The notes beneath the pieces are model-generated. The model made no database searches. It was not told the origin of the DNA and saw nothing but the letters and a program-made list of their open reading frames with translations. The translations under genes and the position numbers were made by a program. Source: Streptomyces agglomeratus (lineage in GTDB: Bacteria > Actinomycetota > Actinomycetes > Streptomycetales > Streptomycetaceae). From it: DNA of 64,000 nt. Location of the stretch: the NCBI RefSeq assembly GCF_001746415.1, contig NZ_MEHJ01000001.1:5772501-5836500 (forward strand), read 5' to 3'. Shown in pieces: positions 1-9,679 of this stretch; the first letter of the stretch is position 1; every line of letters starts with the position of its first letter.

Positions 1-2
1 TC

Positions 3-329
3 GCCGCCCTCCGTACCGCCGCCGCCGTGCTCGCGGCCCGCGGCCGCCCGGAGACCACCGCGCCCCGGCGCCGGCGGATCCGCAGCGCCTGGGAGGTCCT
101 CCCGGAGATCGCGCCGGAACTGACCGAGTGGAGCGCCCTGTTCGCCTCCGGCGCCCGCCGCCGCGCGCTCGCCGAGGCCGGAATACAGGGGGCGGCGAGC
201 ACCCGGGACGCCGACGACCTGCTGCGTGACGCGGCGATGTTCCTGCGCCTCGTCGAGCGGCTGCTCGTGCTGGATCCGGTGCTGCCCCGGCCGCGCCCCG
301 GGAGTGCGGAGCGCACGGACGCGGGATGA
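3..329 (+). CDS. SAV_6107-type HEPN-domain protein, C-terminal part (5' end outside window)
   Basis: The frame is open from the first bases of the window (ALRTAAAVLAARG...) to a TGA at 327-329, so only about the last 108 residues are visible. The segment is alpha-helical and Ala/Arg/Leu-rich, with the PEIAPELTEWSALFA and DDLLRDAAMFLRLVE stretches that I associate with the small actinobacterial SAV_6107-type HEPN family. HEPN proteins are helical and often act on RNA or partner with nucleotidyltransferases, but no R-x4-6-H nuclease motif is seen in the visible part, so no activity is claimed. It reads in the same direction as the methyltransferase 103 bases downstream. Family call from memory; function unknown. 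Confidence 0.7.
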   Translation, partial: AALRTAAAVLAARGRPETTAPRRRRIRSAWEVLPEIAPELTEWSALFASGARRRALAEAGIQGAASTRDADDLLRDAAMFLRLVERLLVLDPVLPRPRPGSAERTDAG

Positions 330-432
330 CGGGACGGGTTCCCGGAGGCAATAGGGTGGGCAGGGCCTTTATCACTCGCACCGTTCACCGCCCCGCCGTT
401 CGCGGCGGCACCGCGCCGAGGAGTCAACTGCC

Positions 433-1203
433 GTGTCGGACCCGATGCGCCCCCGCGCCTCCCTCCGTACCGCCGTGGTCTGGGAGGTCCTCAAGGACGC
501 TCTCGACCGTAAGGTCAAGGCGGCCGGGAGCGAGGCCCTGGACGTCCTCGACACCGGCGGCGGCACGGGCAACTTCGCGGTGCCCGTCGCCCGCCTCGGC
601 CACCGTGTCACGGTCGTCGACCCCAGCCCGAACGCGCTGTTCGCGCTGGAGCGCCGGGCCGCCGAGGCCGGCGTCGCCGAGCGTGTGCGCGGCGTGCAGG
701 GCGACATCCACGGGCTCTTCGACGTCGTCGAGCGAGGCGGTTACGACGCGGTCCTGTGCCACGGCGTCCTCGAATACGTCGACGACCCGGCCGAGGGCGT
801 CCGCAACGCCGTCGACGCCCTGCGCCCCGCCGGCACCCTCAGCCTGCTCGCCGCGGGCCTCGGCGGCGCCGTCCTGGCCCGCGCCCTGGCCGGGCACTTC
901 ACCGAGGCCCGGCAGGCCCTCAGCGACCCGGCGGGCCGCTGGGGCGAGGGCGACCCGGTGCCGCGGCGCTTCACCGCCGACCAGCTCGCCGAACTGGTCG
1001 CCAAGGCCGGCGTCGAGGTCGGCGCCGTGCACGGCGTACGGGTCTTCGCCGACCTCGTGCCCGGCGCCCTCGTGGACACCGAGCCGGGCGCTCTGGAAGC
1101 ACTGCTCAAGCTGGAAACGGCGGCGGCCGAACTCCCCGCCTTCCACTCCGTGGCCACCCAGCTGCACGTCCTCGGCGAGAAGCGGGAGTCCGGCGAGCGC
1201 TGA
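433..1203 (+). CDS. class I SAM-dependent methyltransferase
   Basis: 256 aa. The N-terminal half is a Rossmann-type methyltransferase fold: motif I VLDTGGGTGNFA at about residues 38-49 binds S-adenosylmethionine, an acidic residue in VTVVDPSP follows beta-2, and GVQGDIHGL resembles motif II/III. The GTG start at 433 is preceded by GAGGAG at 419-424 with normal spacing. The C-terminal part (FTADQLAELVAKAGVEV) resembles the helical end of ubiquinone/menaquinone-type methyltransferases, but no substrate can be named. The gene sits upstream of the dcw region in the same direction as the HEPN-like gene and may be cotranscribed with it. 285 bases without a convincing gene separate it from the next CDS. 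Confidence 0.85.
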   Translation: MSDPMRPRASLRTAVVWEVLKDALDRKVKAAGSEALDVLDTGGGTGNFAVPVARLGHRVTVVDPSPNALFALERRAAEAGVAERVRGVQGDIHGLFDVVERGGYDAVLCHGVLEYVDDPAEGVRNAVDALRPAGTLSLLAAGLGGAVLARALAGHFTEARQALSDPAGRWGEGDPVPRRFTADQLAELVAKAGVEVGAVHGVRVFADLVPGALVDTEPGALEALLKLETAAAELPAFHSVATQLHVLGEKRESGER

Positions 1204-1488
1204 GGCCACCGTCCAGCGGGGCGCGAGAAGCGGCTGATCAGCAGCGCAGTGGCACATGGAGTCCGCCACAGGCCCCCCGATCGGCCGCCTTGCCCCGTAT
1301 GATCGGAGCACACCGTGCGCATGGCGGATCGGCCAATGGGGAATGCACTCCTCAGGCAACCGAGACGGCATGGCGGCCCGGATTGTGAATTGGCGTAGAG
1401 GGCGGGTTTCACGGGGGCGATTCCCTGCCTATTCTGAAAGGGCCGCAAACGGTCGCCCCCCCCGCGACCGACGAGTAGGAGGACTCCC

Positions 1489-1893
1489 GTGCCGCTCTCG
1501 GAGCACGAGCAGCGAATGCTCGAGCAGATGGAGCGAGCGCTGTACGCCGAAGATCCCAAGTTCGCGACAGCGCTTGAGGGAAGCGGGCTGCGTACGTACA
1601 CCCGGCGACGGGTCTACCAGGCAGTCGCAGGCTTTCTGGTGGGTATCGCGCTCCTCATGGCCGGAATGGTCGCACAGCAGATCTGGGTCAGCGTGGTGGG
1701 CTTCCTTGTGATGCTCGGCTGCGCGGTACTCGCGGTCACCGGCTGGCGCAAGGCCCCGAAGCCGGGGGAGCAACCGGCTCCCGGTACCGGTACCGGTGCG
1801 GCTGCTCGCAGCCGGCCCCGGCAGCGGCGGTCGGTCATGGACCGCATCGAGCAGCGGTGGCAGCGCCGCCGCGAAGAAGGCCAGGGCCACTGA
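1489..1893 (+). CDS. DUF3040 small membrane protein
   Basis: 134 aa. It begins MPLSEHEQRMLEQMERALYAEDP, the amphipathic head typical of actinobacterial DUF3040 proteins, followed by two hydrophobic helices at about residues 43-62 and 66-84 and a basic, Arg-rich cytoplasmic tail. GTG start at 1489 with AGGAGGA at 1477-1483. No enzymatic motif. Proteins of this family are common near division genes of actinobacteria, but their role is not established. It is followed by a strong hairpin and faces the transglutaminase gene. Confidence 0.85.
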   Translation: MPLSEHEQRMLEQMERALYAEDPKFATALEGSGLRTYTRRRVYQAVAGFLVGIALLMAGMVAQQIWVSVVGFLVMLGCAVLAVTGWRKAPKPGEQPAPGTGTGAAARSRPRQRRSVMDRIEQRWQRRREEGQGH

Positions 1894-1947
1894 CACCGGC
1901 CGCGTTCGCCGACCACACCGGTCGATCGCATCCAACACTTGCTGACG

Positions 1948-1985
1948 AGTGAGGGGTGACCGCTTCCACGCGGTCACCCCTCACT
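1948..1985. terminator. bidirectional hairpin terminator between convergent genes
   Basis: Perfect 16-bp inverted repeat: arms 1948-1963 and 1970-1985 around the 6-base loop TTCCAC. It lies between the DUF3040 stop (1893) and the transglutaminase stop (2039, minus strand), so it can serve both transcripts. No long T-run, as usual in streptomycetes. Confidence 0.85.
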
Positions 1986-2038
1986 TCGTTGGTCCACCCC
2001 CGGCCGTCGGGGGTATGAGCCGGCCCGTCGCCGTCCCG

Positions 2039-4465
2039 TCAGCCGCGCTGCCGGGACGGGCGGCGCCTCAGGGCCACCGCCCACCGCTCCAGGTTCCAGC
2101 GGCTCGCACCCCACCGGTCCGTCACGGCGGCCCAGCGCGCCGAGGCGGCCCAGACCACCCGGACAGCCGAGCGCGGCGCGAGAACCGCCCGCAGGCGCGC
2201 CCCCCGCCCCGCCGCGGCCCGCAGACCCGCGCGTACCAGCCCTGCCTCTTCGGCGAGGCTGCCCGAGACGGCGGGTCGCGGGGCGTAGAGCACCTGCTCG
2301 ACCGCGCCGGCCGCCCGGTGCACCGCCTCGGCCGCCGCACCGTCGAGCCTGCCGAGGCGCACCATCCGCGCCGCGGCCTTGCGGGGCGTCTGCGACTCGT
2401 CCGGCGCGACACCGTAGTCCCAGGCGGTGTCGCTGATCTCACGCCAGCCGGCGAGCGTACGGGCGGCCGCGTCCGCGGACGTGCGCCCCGCGGACCCCAG
2501 CCGGCGCGCCCGGACGCGGCCGCGCCACATCAGCGGCAGCAGGGGCAAGAGCACCACGACCACCGCACCCAGGCCCACCAGCAGCAGCGGACCCAGCGGG
2601 AACCCCGTGTCGGTGGGCCCCGCCCCGCCCTGCTGCGCCTCACCGTCGCACTCGCCCTGAAGCCTCATCTGCGGAGGGCAGCTGTCCGTGACGCTCGGCG
2701 CCGCCGAAGGCGCCGTGGAGGTGCTCGGCGTCGCCTGCGCGGCGCCGGACGGGGTGCTGGACGGTGCCTCGTCACGGGTGTACTCCGGAACAGAGCCACG
2801 GGTCGGCGTCGGCTCGAACCGCGTCCACCCCACACCCTCGAAGTACAGCTCGGGCCAGGCGTGCGCGTCGCGCAGACCGACCGACATCGTCCCGTCCGAC
2901 TGCACGGTGCCGGGCGTGAAGCCCACCGCCACCCGCGCCGGAATGCCCAGCGTGCGGGCCATCGCGGCCATGGAGAACGAGAAGTGGACGCAGAAGCCCT
3001 CCTTGTCCCGGAGGAAGCGCGCGATCGCGGCCGTACCGCTGCCCGACTGCACCTGCGTGTCGTACGTGAAACCGCCCTTGGAGGCGAACCAGTCCTGGAG
3101 CGCGACCGCCCGCTCGTAGTCGTTGGACGCGTCCTTCGTCACCCGCAGCGCGGTCGACTCGACCACCTGCGGCAGTGAACCGGGGACCTTGGTGTACTCG
3201 CGCAGCAGGCGGGCCGGCGGCGTGGTGGCCGCGGCCAGCTGCCCGGCGGTCGGCTGCACTATCAGGCTGCCGGCCGTGAACCGCACGCCGCGCGTGGTCT
3301 GGCCCTTGTCGCCGACGAGGGTGCGGCCGGCCGGCTCGTACCGCCAGCGGCCGTCGATGTCCACCCGCGTCACCGGATAAGGCATCGGCAGATAGCTCTG
3401 CGCGTACCAGCCGGCGGCCGAGACGCTGGAGTTGATCTCGGTCGTACGGACGTCAGGGCCGAGCCCTTGAGGGCGCGGCAGCCGTTCCGGAACGTCCTCG
3501 ATCCGGCGCTCCGACGACTTCCACGCGGCGCCGTCGAACTGATCCAGCGAGACGATCCGCAGATAGAGGTCCTTCGTACTGCCCGAATTCGTGCGGTAGC
3601 GCAGGACTTCCCGGTCCTCGGGCTGGTTGAGGCTGTTCTGGAGCGAGACCAGCGGATTCACCGCCGAGATGGTGCCGCCGCCGGAACCGCCACCGTCGCC
3701 CGCCCCCCTGCCGCTCAGCAGCCCGCCGTCCAGCGCGGGCAGCGAGGCGGGCACGACCAGGGCGATGCCCATCGCCACTACGCCGATGCGCCTGCCCGTA
3801 CGGACCGGGGCCGGCGCGGAGCCGCCCGCCGTCTCGAACCCGGCGGCCGTGCGCCCCTGGGCGCGCGGAGCGCCGCCGAAGACCCGGCCCCACTGCGAGA
3901 GCCGGTCCCGGCCCTCGGCCAGCAGGAGCAGCAGGTAGCCGGAGGCGGCCAGCAGGAACCACAGCCAGCTCGCGCCACCGGGTGAGAGTCCCGCGGCCAC
4001 CGAGTAGAGCGCGAGCAGCGGCAGCCCGGCCGGGGCGGCGCTGCGGAAGGTCACCGCGATCGTGTCCACCGCCAGGGCGATCAGCAGGACACCGCCGACC
4101 AGCATCAGCCTGATGCCCTCGGTCGCGGGGGCGGGGATGGCGTACCGCCCCACGTCCTCGGCGCCCGTCGTCAGCAGCCGCGTGAACGCGCGGAACGCCT
4201 CGGGCCCCGGCAGGACCCCGCCGATCGCCGAGTCCCTGGCGAAGACCACGGTCAGCATCACCAGCGCCACCAGGCCCTGCGCCGCCACCGTCAGCCCCCG
4301 GGCCAGCGGCACCCGCCGGGCGAGCGCTCCCACCCCTGCCTGGACCGTCACCAGGAGTGCGGCCGTCAGGATCCAGGCCGACTCGCCGACCAGCGGCAGC
4401 AGCGCGCCCGCCGTCAACAGGGTGGCCGCCGTGGCGCACAGCGCCAGCCGTCCGCGCCCGCTCAT
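2039..4465 (-). CDS. TgpA-type membrane transglutaminase-like protein
   Basis: 808 aa when started at ATG 4465, which overlaps the upstream DUF58 stop as ATGA; a longer frame exists but lacks that coupling. Residues 1 to about 260 hold several membrane helices (DUF3488/TgpA region). A large extracytoplasmic part carries the transglutaminase core: Cys in KEGFCVHFSFS (about residue 492) and His in LRDAHAWPEL (about 535). The third position is RFEPTP, so a Glu stands where many family members have Asp. A Ser/Thr/Pro/Ala linker precedes a last membrane helix (about 625-646) and a cytoplasmic DUF4129-like tail. With MoxR and DUF58 upstream this is the usual actinobacterial MoxR/DUF58/TgpA trio, thought to process or crosslink cell-envelope proteins. 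The substrate is unknown. Confidence 0.88.
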   Translation of the reverse strand: MSGRGRLALCATAATLLTAGALLPLVGESAWILTAALLVTVQAGVGALARRVPLARGLTVAAQGLVALVMLTVVFARDSAIGGVLPGPEAFRAFTRLLTTGAEDVGRYAIPAPATEGIRLMLVGGVLLIALAVDTIAVTFRSAAPAGLPLLALYSVAAGLSPGGASWLWFLLAASGYLLLLLAEGRDRLSQWGRVFGGAPRAQGRTAAGFETAGGSAPAPVRTGRRIGVVAMGIALVVPASLPALDGGLLSGRGAGDGGGSGGGTISAVNPLVSLQNSLNQPEDREVLRYRTNSGSTKDLYLRIVSLDQFDGAAWKSSERRIEDVPERLPRPQGLGPDVRTTEINSSVSAAGWYAQSYLPMPYPVTRVDIDGRWRYEPAGRTLVGDKGQTTRGVRFTAGSLIVQPTAGQLAAATTPPARLLREYTKVPGSLPQVVESTALRVTKDASNDYERAVALQDWFASKGGFTYDTQVQSGSGTAAIARFLRDKEGFCVHFSFSMAAMARTLGIPARVAVGFTPGTVQSDGTMSVGLRDAHAWPELYFEGVGWTRFEPTPTRGSVPEYTRDEAPSSTPSGAAQATPSTSTAPSAAPSVTDSCPPQMRLQGECDGEAQQGGAGPTDTGFPLGPLLLVGLGAVVVVLLPLLPLMWRGRVRARRLGSAGRTSADAAARTLAGWREISDTAWDYGVAPDESQTPRKAAARMVRLGRLDGAAAEAVHRAAGAVEQVLYAPRPAVSGSLAEEAGLVRAGLRAAAGRGARLRAVLAPRSAVRVVWAASARWAAVTDRWGASRWNLERWAVALRRRPSRQRG

Positions 4466-5886
4466 GACCAACCCCCAGTTGTGCCCGCCGCGCCGCCCGC
4501 GGGGTAGGCCCCCGAGCCGGTGCGCTGTCGTTCGGCCATCCGCCACAGATCGGCGAGCGGCATGCCGGGCGGCACGATCAGCACCGTCCACCCCGCCTCG
4601 CGCAGCGGCCTGACCCGTTCCTCGGCGGCCGCCGGGACCCGCGCCGTCAGCCGGGCCGCATCCGGCGCCCGGCCCTGCCCGGGCGCCCGCCCGCGCGTCC
4701 AGGTCTCGCTGTCCAGCACGAAGGCGACGGCGGCCCCGCTGCGCCGGCGCATGCGCGCCGCCACGGCCGCCTGGTCCTCGTCCAGGTCCCCGAAGAACGC
4801 GACCAGCAGTCCTTCGTTCCCGCCGCGCAGTACGTCGTACGAGGCCGACAGCCCCGCGCCGTCCGAGTGCCCGACGACCGCGAGGGTGTCCATCATGAGC
4901 CCGGCGGAGTCGGCCGTCTCCTGCGTGGCCCCCGCGAAACCGTCGGCCCCCTCACCGGGCACCGAATTGCCGGTGTCCGTCAACAGCCTTACGGAGAAGC
5001 CCCGTTCGAGCATGTGCACCAGAGCGGAGGCCGCCCCCGACACCGCCCACTCGAAGGCCGAGTCGGGCCCGGCCCCCTGGTACGCGTCCCGCCGCGTGTC
5101 CAGCAGCACCGTGCACCTGGCCCGCTGCGGCTGCTCCTCCCGGCGCACCATCAGCTCGCCGTAGCGCGCCGTGGAGCGCCAGTGGACGCGGCGCAGATCG
5201 TCACCGTGCCGGTAGCCGCGCGGGATCACGTCGTCCTCGCCGGCCAGTGCCAGCGAACGGTTGCGCCCGTCGCCGTACCCGGAAGCCTCGCCGGTCATCC
5301 GCACGGCGGGCAGTGCCTCGACGCGCGGGATCACGGTCAGGGTGTCGTGCGCGCTGAACGAGCGGGTCAGCTCGCACATGCCGAACGGGTCGGACAGGCG
5401 CAGCTGGAGCGGCCCGAGCGGGTAGCGCCCCCGCAGGTCCGAGCGCACCCGGTACGACACCTCGCGCCGCCCGCCCGCCTCCACCCGGTCCAGGACGAAC
5501 CGCGGCCGCGGCCCCAGGACGTACGGCACCCGGTCCTGGAGCATCAGCAGACCGGTGGGCAGCCGCGACACGTTGTCCATCCGCAGGTGCACGCGCGCCT
5601 CCGAGCCCGTCGGCACGCGGGACGGCGTCAGCCGCCTGCTGCCCGCGACCCGGTAGCGCGTGCGGTACAGCACGGCCACGCACACCAGCGGCAGCACGGC
5701 GAGCAGCAGCCCGACCCGCAGCAGGTCGGCCTGGCCCAGCACGTACGCGCACACCGCGGCGGCCACCCCGGCCGCCAGGAACGACCGGCCGCGCGTGGTC
5801 AGCCCCGACAGCGCGGCCCGCACACCGCCTTTGTCGCCGTCACTGTCCCCGCCGTCGTCCGCGGCGGGTCCCCCGGACGCCATCAC
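4462..5886 (-). CDS. DUF58 domain protein of the MoxR operon
   Basis: 474 aa. Two hydrophobic helices near residues 38-72 are followed by an Ig-like stretch and the DUF58 signature [19 protein letters not shown], with a downstream vWA-like fold. DUF58 proteins accompany MoxR AAA+ ATPases and are proposed chaperone substrates or adaptors. The start is GTG 5886 or ATG 5883; both overlap the upstream MoxR stop (GTGATG), and the stop overlaps the transglutaminase ATG by 4 bases, so the three genes are translationally coupled. Confidence 0.85.
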   Translation of the reverse strand: MMASGGPAADDGGDSDGDKGGVRAALSGLTTRGRSFLAAGVAAAVCAYVLGQADLLRVGLLLAVLPLVCVAVLYRTRYRVAGSRRLTPSRVPTGSEARVHLRMDNVSRLPTGLLMLQDRVPYVLGPRPRFVLDRVEAGGRREVSYRVRSDLRGRYPLGPLQLRLSDPFGMCELTRSFSAHDTLTVIPRVEALPAVRMTGEASGYGDGRNRSLALAGEDDVIPRGYRHGDDLRRVHWRSTARYGELMVRREEQPQRARCTVLLDTRRDAYQGAGPDSAFEWAVSGAASALVHMLERGFSVRLLTDTGNSVPGEGADGFAGATQETADSAGLMMDTLAVVGHSDGAGLSASYDVLRGGNEGLLVAFFGDLDEDQAAVAARMRRRSGAAVAFVLDSETWTRGRAPGQGRAPDAARLTARVPAAAEERVRPLREAGWTVLIVPPGMPLADLWRMAERQRTGSGAYPAGGAAGTTGGWS

Positions 5887-6917
5887 AGCCGCCGGGCGCC
5901 GGGCTGCTGGTGGCCGTAGAGCGGAGCACCGGCGGGCGGCGCGGTCCCGCGCTCGGCCGTGGGTACGGGGGTGCGCTGGAGGATGTCCTGCACCACCTGC
6001 TCGGAGGTACGCCGGTTCAGCTGGGCCTGGGCCGTCGGCAGCAGCCGGTGCGCCAGCACCGCCACCGCGAGCGCCTGTACGTCGTCGGGCAGCGCGTAGT
6101 CGCGCCCGCTCAGCGCGGCGGACGCCTTGGCGGCGCGGAGCAGATGCAGTGTGGCGCGCGGCGAGGCGCCGAGGCGCAGGTCGGGGTGGCCGCGGGTGGC
6201 CGAGACCAGCTCCACGGCGTACCGCCGGACCGCGTCGGCCACGTGGACCGCGCGGACCGCGTCGATCAGCTTGAGGATCTCGTGCGCGTGGGCCACCGGC
6301 TGGAGGTCGTCCAGCGGCGAGGCCGCGCCGTGCACGTCCAGCATCTGGAGCTCGGCCTCGGCACTCGGGTAGCCGATGGACACCCGGGCCATGAAGCGGT
6401 CGCGCTGGGCCTCGGGCAGCGGATACGTGCCCTCCATCTCCACCGGGTTCTGCGTGGCGACCACCATGAAGGGCGAGGGCAGCTCGTACGTCTGCCCGTC
6501 GATCGTGACCTGGCGCTCCTCCATGGATTCCAGCAGCGCGGACTGCGTCTTCGGCGAGGCGCGGTTGATCTCGTCGCCGATGACGATCTGGGCGAAGATC
6601 GCGCCCGGTTTGAACTCGAAGTCGCGCCGCTGCTGGTCGTAGATGCTCACGCCGGTGATGTCCGAGGGCAGCAGGTCCGGCGTGAACTGGATGCGCCGCA
6701 CCGAGCAGTCGATGGATCTCGCGAGCGCCTTGGCGAGCATCGTCTTGCCCACGCCCGGCACGTCTTCGATCAGCAGATGCCCCTCGGCGAGGAGCACGGT
6801 CAGCGAAAGCCGTACGACCTCCGGCTTGCCCTCGATCACGCTCTCCACCGACCTGCGCACACGCTCCGCTGTGGTGGTCAGATCTGTGAGGCTCGCTCGA
6901 TCGTCATAGGTCGTCAC
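5883..6917 (-). CDS. MoxR-family AAA+ ATPase
   Basis: 344 aa from GTG 6917, chosen because AGGAGG lies 6 bases upstream; the open frame continues to 7055 without an SD. Walker A is VPGVGKTML (about residues 53-61), Walker [11 protein letters not shown] (about 111-120), and sensor-1 [22 protein letters not shown] with its arginine follows; a helical lid ends the protein. MoxR ATPases are chaperone-like unfoldases that mature protein complexes. It is the first gene of a coupled three-gene operon with DUF58 and transglutaminase proteins. A short palindrome lies directly before the SD. Confidence 0.92.
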   Translation of the reverse strand: MTTYDDRASLTDLTTTAERVRRSVESVIEGKPEVVRLSLTVLLAEGHLLIEDVPGVGKTMLAKALARSIDCSVRRIQFTPDLLPSDITGVSIYDQQRRDFEFKPGAIFAQIVIGDEINRASPKTQSALLESMEERQVTIDGQTYELPSPFMVVATQNPVEMEGTYPLPEAQRDRFMARVSIGYPSAEAELQMLDVHGAASPLDDLQPVAHAHEILKLIDAVRAVHVADAVRRYAVELVSATRGHPDLRLGASPRATLHLLRAAKASAALSGRDYALPDDVQALAVAVLAHRLLPTAQAQLNRRTSEQVVQDILQRTPVPTAERGTAPPAGAPLYGHQQPGARRL

Positions 6918-6930
6918 CCCGGCCCTCCTA

Positions 6931-6945
6931 GCCCGTTCAACGGGC
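6931..6945 (-). promoter_or_regulatory. 15-base palindrome before the moxR ribosome binding site
   Basis: GCCCGTT-C-AACGGGC: 7-bp perfect arms around one base, 3 bases upstream of AGGAGG of the MoxR gene. It could form an operator or a small mRNA hairpin that affects initiation. Function inferred only from position. Confidence 0.35.
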
Positions 6946-7060
6946 CGGCGCCACGACGACGGAACGGCCCACCCCGAAATACGGACACCACGCGCGGACG
7001 GTTCCGGCGCGATGTCACACCCCGCATTGTTGTTGCCGTTACCGCTTCGTGTCACTCGCC

Positions 7061-7069
7061 TGTGGATAA
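7061..7069 (-). promoter_or_regulatory. isolated consensus DnaA-box sequence
   Basis: TTATCCACA on the minus strand, identical to the classical strong DnaA box; the preferred Streptomyces form is TTGTCCACA. It lies in the 212-base gap between the carbonic anhydrase gene and moxR. Only one copy is seen, so this is not an origin; a titration or regulatory site is possible, chance also. Confidence 0.3.
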
Positions 7070-7129
7070 CGTGGAGGGATAAGTCGGGGTTGCCGTGTTT
7101 TCGTCCGCTCGACCACTGCTTCTCGGGTA

Positions 7130-7693
7130 CTACTTCTCGGGGTCGATCTCCCGCAGCAGACCGGTGGTCACGTCGAAGACGAAGCCGCGCACGTCGTCGG
7201 TGTGCAGCAGGAACGGCGAGGTCCGCACGCGCTGCATCGACTGACGTACGTCCTGGTCGACGTCCCGGAACGCCTCAACGGCCCAGGAGGGCCGCTGTCC
7301 GACCTCGTCCTCCAGCTCGTGCCTGAAGTCCTCGGTGAGGCTCTCCAGACCACAGGTGGTGTGGTGGATGAGTATGACGCTGCGGGTGCCCAGCGCGCGC
7401 TGGCTGATGGTGAGCGAACGGATCACGTCGTCGGTGACCACACCGCCGGCGTTGCGGATGGTGTGGCAGTCGCCCAGTTCGAGGCCCAGGGCGTCGTGCA
7501 GGTCCAGGCGGGCGTCCATGCAGGCGACCACGGCCACGTGCAGCACGGGCCGTGCGTCCATGCCCGGGTCGTGGAAGCTCGCGGCGTATTGCCGGTTGGC
7601 CTCCACCAAGCGATCGGTGACCGTACCGCCCGTACGGGCCGCGACGGTCCTCGCGGCGGTGGGCTCGGCGGGAAGAGGCGCGGAAGTCGACAT
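7130..7693 (-). CDS. beta-class carbonic anhydrase
   Basis: 187 aa from ATG 7693. Zinc ligands and the Asp-Arg dyad are in place: C58, D60 and R62 in ACMDARLD, then H111 and C114 in IHHTTC. The [16 protein letters not shown] stretch strongly resembles Mycobacterium tuberculosis Rv1284 (CanA). The enzyme interconverts CO2 and bicarbonate in the cytoplasm. The frame is open upstream to 7756; no strong SD supports any start, and [11 protein letters not shown] matches how I remember Streptomyces homologues. It is transcribed away from rsmH. Confidence 0.92.
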   Translation of the reverse strand: MSTSAPLPAEPTAARTVAARTGGTVTDRLVEANRQYAASFHDPGMDARPVLHVAVVACMDARLDLHDALGLELGDCHTIRNAGGVVTDDVIRSLTISQRALGTRSVILIHHTTCGLESLTEDFRHELEDEVGQRPSWAVEAFRDVDQDVRQSMQRVRTSPFLLHTDDVRGFVFDVTTGLLREIDPEK

Positions 7694-8090
7694 GCCATAG
7701 ACGTTAATGGCCACGGGGGGCGCGGGCCCGCTGTGAGATGGGACAAAGAACGTCAACCGGGGTTGTTGTGAGGTAACCCACAGGCTGCGCCGAGCGTCCT
7801 CCGTACGAGTGAAAACGATGCCGTGCGGCGCGCTGGTCCGTTGATTGACCGGAAGGACGAGTCGACTAAAGTGACGCGAAGTGGGTGGCGTGACGCGTCC
7901 CTTACTGCTCTACGGACACATCTCGCACATTCCGATTTTTTCTCCCGCGTGCGCGGCGTACGTACGGCCCGGCCTCCTCCCGCTCGCCGGTCGGCCGACG
8001 CCACTTCCCCGGCGCCGGCAGGCCGTCCCCTTTCGAGCGGGTGGGGACCAGGCCGTACGTACACGACCGCGCCGGTACCTGAGAGGGCGC
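7694..8090. other. 397-base intergenic region before rsmH; no gene seen
   Basis: Divergent region between carbonic anhydrase (minus) and rsmH (plus). The rsmH frame stays open upstream to 7881, but the stretch has no conserved-looking residues. No mraZ-like gene, which often opens dcw clusters in other bacteria, is present. It holds the promoter-like pair at 7845-7872. Confidence 0.7.
7845..7872 (+). promoter_or_regulatory. candidate promoter for rsmH and the dcw cluster
   Basis: TTGACC at 7845-7850 and TAAAGT at 7867-7872 with a 16-base spacer, about 220 bases upstream of the rsmH start. The elements resemble the principal (HrdB-type) consensus. Inferred from sequence only. Confidence 0.4.
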
Positions 8091-9047
8091 ATGAGCCAGA
8101 CCCGACACGTCCCGGTGATGCTCCAGCGATGCCTGGACCTGTTGGCCCCGGCCCTCCAGGAGCCGGGATCGGTGGTCGTCGACTGCACCCTCGGCCTCGG
8201 CGGACACAGCGAGGCGCTGCTCACCGCCTTCCCCTCGGCGCGGCTGATCGCGCTCGACCGGGACAAGGAGGCGCTGCGGCTCTCCGGCGAGCGGCTCGCC
8301 CCCTTCGGCGACCGGGCCACCCTCGTCCACGCGGTCTACGACGAGCTGCCCGAGGTACTGGAACGGCTCTCCGTCCCCCGCGTGCAGGGCGTCCTGTTCG
8401 ATCTCGGTGTCTCGTCCATGCAGCTCGACGAGCGCGAGCGCGGTTTCGCCTACGCCCACGACGCCCCGCTCGACATGCGCATGGACCAGACGACGGGCGT
8501 CAGCGCCGCCGAGGTCCTCAACACGTACCCGCCGGGCGAGCTGGTGCGGATCCTGCGCCAGTACGGCGAGGAGAAGCAGGCCAAGAGGATCGTGTCCGCC
8601 ATCGTGCGCGAGCGCGACAAGGAGCCCTTCACCAACAGCGCCCGGCTCGTCGAACTGATCCGCGACGCGCTGCCGCAGGCCGCCAAGCGCACCGGAGGCA
8701 ACCCCGCCAAGCGCACCTTCCAGGCGCTGCGCATCGAGGTCAACGGTGAGCTCTCGGTACTGGAGCGGGCCATCCCGGCGGCGGTGAAGACCCTCGCGGT
8801 CGGCGGCCGGATCGCGGTCCTCTCGTACCACTCGCTCGAAGACCGCCTGGTGAAGCAGGTCTTCGCGGCGGGCGCGGCCAATACGGCGCCGCCCGGCCTG
8901 CCGGTCGTACCGGAGCAGTACCAGCCCAGGCTGAAACTGCTCACGCGCGGCGCGGAACTGCCGACGGATGAAGAGATCGCGGAGAACCGCCGCGCCGCCC
9001 CGGCGCGGCTGCGGGGGGCGGAGCGCATCCGGGAGGACGTGCTGTGA
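8091..9047 (+). CDS. rsmH: 16S rRNA (cytosine(1402)-N(4))-methyltransferase RsmH
   Basis: 318 aa. Begins [10 protein letters not shown], with the SAM-binding motif [14 protein letters not shown] at about residues 31-44, [15 protein letters not shown] and the family signature [13 protein letters not shown] near the end. It methylates N4 of C1402 in the 16S rRNA decoding centre. ATG 8091 follows GAGAGG; the upstream open extension is not conserved-looking. First gene of the dcw cluster, as in most bacteria. Its TGA overlaps the GTG of ftsL, so the pair is translationally coupled. Confidence 0.96.
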   Translation: MSQTRHVPVMLQRCLDLLAPALQEPGSVVVDCTLGLGGHSEALLTAFPSARLIALDRDKEALRLSGERLAPFGDRATLVHAVYDELPEVLERLSVPRVQGVLFDLGVSSMQLDERERGFAYAHDAPLDMRMDQTTGVSAAEVLNTYPPGELVRILRQYGEEKQAKRIVSAIVRERDKEPFTNSARLVELIRDALPQAAKRTGGNPAKRTFQALRIEVNGELSVLERAIPAAVKTLAVGGRIAVLSYHSLEDRLVKQVFAAGAANTAPPGLPVVPEQYQPRLKLLTRGAELPTDEEIAENRRAAPARLRGAERIREDVL

Positions 9048-9607
9048 GCAAACCGGCCAAGCAGTTGAAGGGACGGGCCGCGCGGTTGTCGCGGCTCATG
9101 CCGTCGGGCCCGCACCAGGCGGCCAGGACCCCCTTCGTGCTGCTGGTCGTGCTGCTGCTCGGCGGCGGCCTCATCACTCTGCTGCTGCTGAACTCCTCGC
9201 TCAACGAGGGTTCGTTCAAGCTGAGCGAACTCAAGAAGCGGACCACCGAGCTGACCGACGAGGAGCAGGCGCTCCAGCAGGACGTGGACGACAGGTCCGC
9301 GCCCGGTGCGCTGGAGCGCAGGGCCCGGGAGCTCGGCATGGTTCCCGGCGGCAGCCCCGCCTTCCTCCAGCCGGACGGTACGGTCCGGGGCGTGCCCTCG
9401 CGGGCTTCCGCCGGCGCACTCGCCCGGCGCGCGCCGCTCGGCCTTCCGGCTCCCGGACCGCCCCCGGCGGCCTCGTCGCCCGCGGCGCAGGGCACGGCCC
9501 CGCTCGGCCCGCCCGCCGCGCCTGCCCCGGCGTCACCCGTGTCCACTCCCGCACCGGCCCCGGTACCCGCCGGCCCGCCCGCCCCCGCGCCGGTTCCCCT
9601 CCCGTGA
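9044..9607 (+). CDS. ftsL: cell division protein FtsL
   Basis: 187 aa from GTG 9044, which overlaps the rsmH stop (GTGA). A basic cytoplasmic head is followed by one membrane helix (about residues 29-51) and a short coiled coil ([20 protein letters not shown]), the normal FtsL plan. The remaining roughly 80 residues are a Pro/Ala-rich extracytoplasmic tail of low complexity, longer than FtsL of most bacteria. FtsL forms a complex with FtsQ and DivIC/FtsB-type proteins that activates FtsW/FtsI at the septum. Identification rests on topology and position between rsmH and ftsI, since FtsL sequences diverge strongly. Confidence 0.88.
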   Translation: MSKPAKQLKGRAARLSRLMPSGPHQAARTPFVLLVVLLLGGGLITLLLLNSSLNEGSFKLSELKKRTTELTDEEQALQQDVDDRSAPGALERRARELGMVPGGSPAFLQPDGTVRGVPSRASAGALARRAPLGLPAPGPPPAASSPAAQGTAPLGPPAAPAPASPVSTPAPAPVPAGPPAPAPVPLP

Positions 9608-9655
9608 GCCCGCCGGTGATCCGCGAGCCCCTGGCCCACAAGCCGTATCCCGTAA

Positions 9656-9679
9656 CCGAAGCCGAAGCCGAAGCCGAAG
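9656..9679 (+). repeat. four tandem CCGAAG hexamers in the ftsL-ftsI gap
   Basis: Four perfect CCGAAG copies, then degenerate CCGAGCCGCAG-type units, within the 207-base gap 9608-9814. The gap has strand-biased, Pro/Ala/Glu-type low-complexity DNA but no credible gene: a frame opened by GTG 9616 closes at 9726. In this dense cluster such a gap is unusual. Confidence 0.7.

Noticed and set aside
7881..8090. Extended N terminus of rsmH
   Set aside because: The frame is open but residues are unlike any Rsm[11 protein letters not shown] matches the family start.
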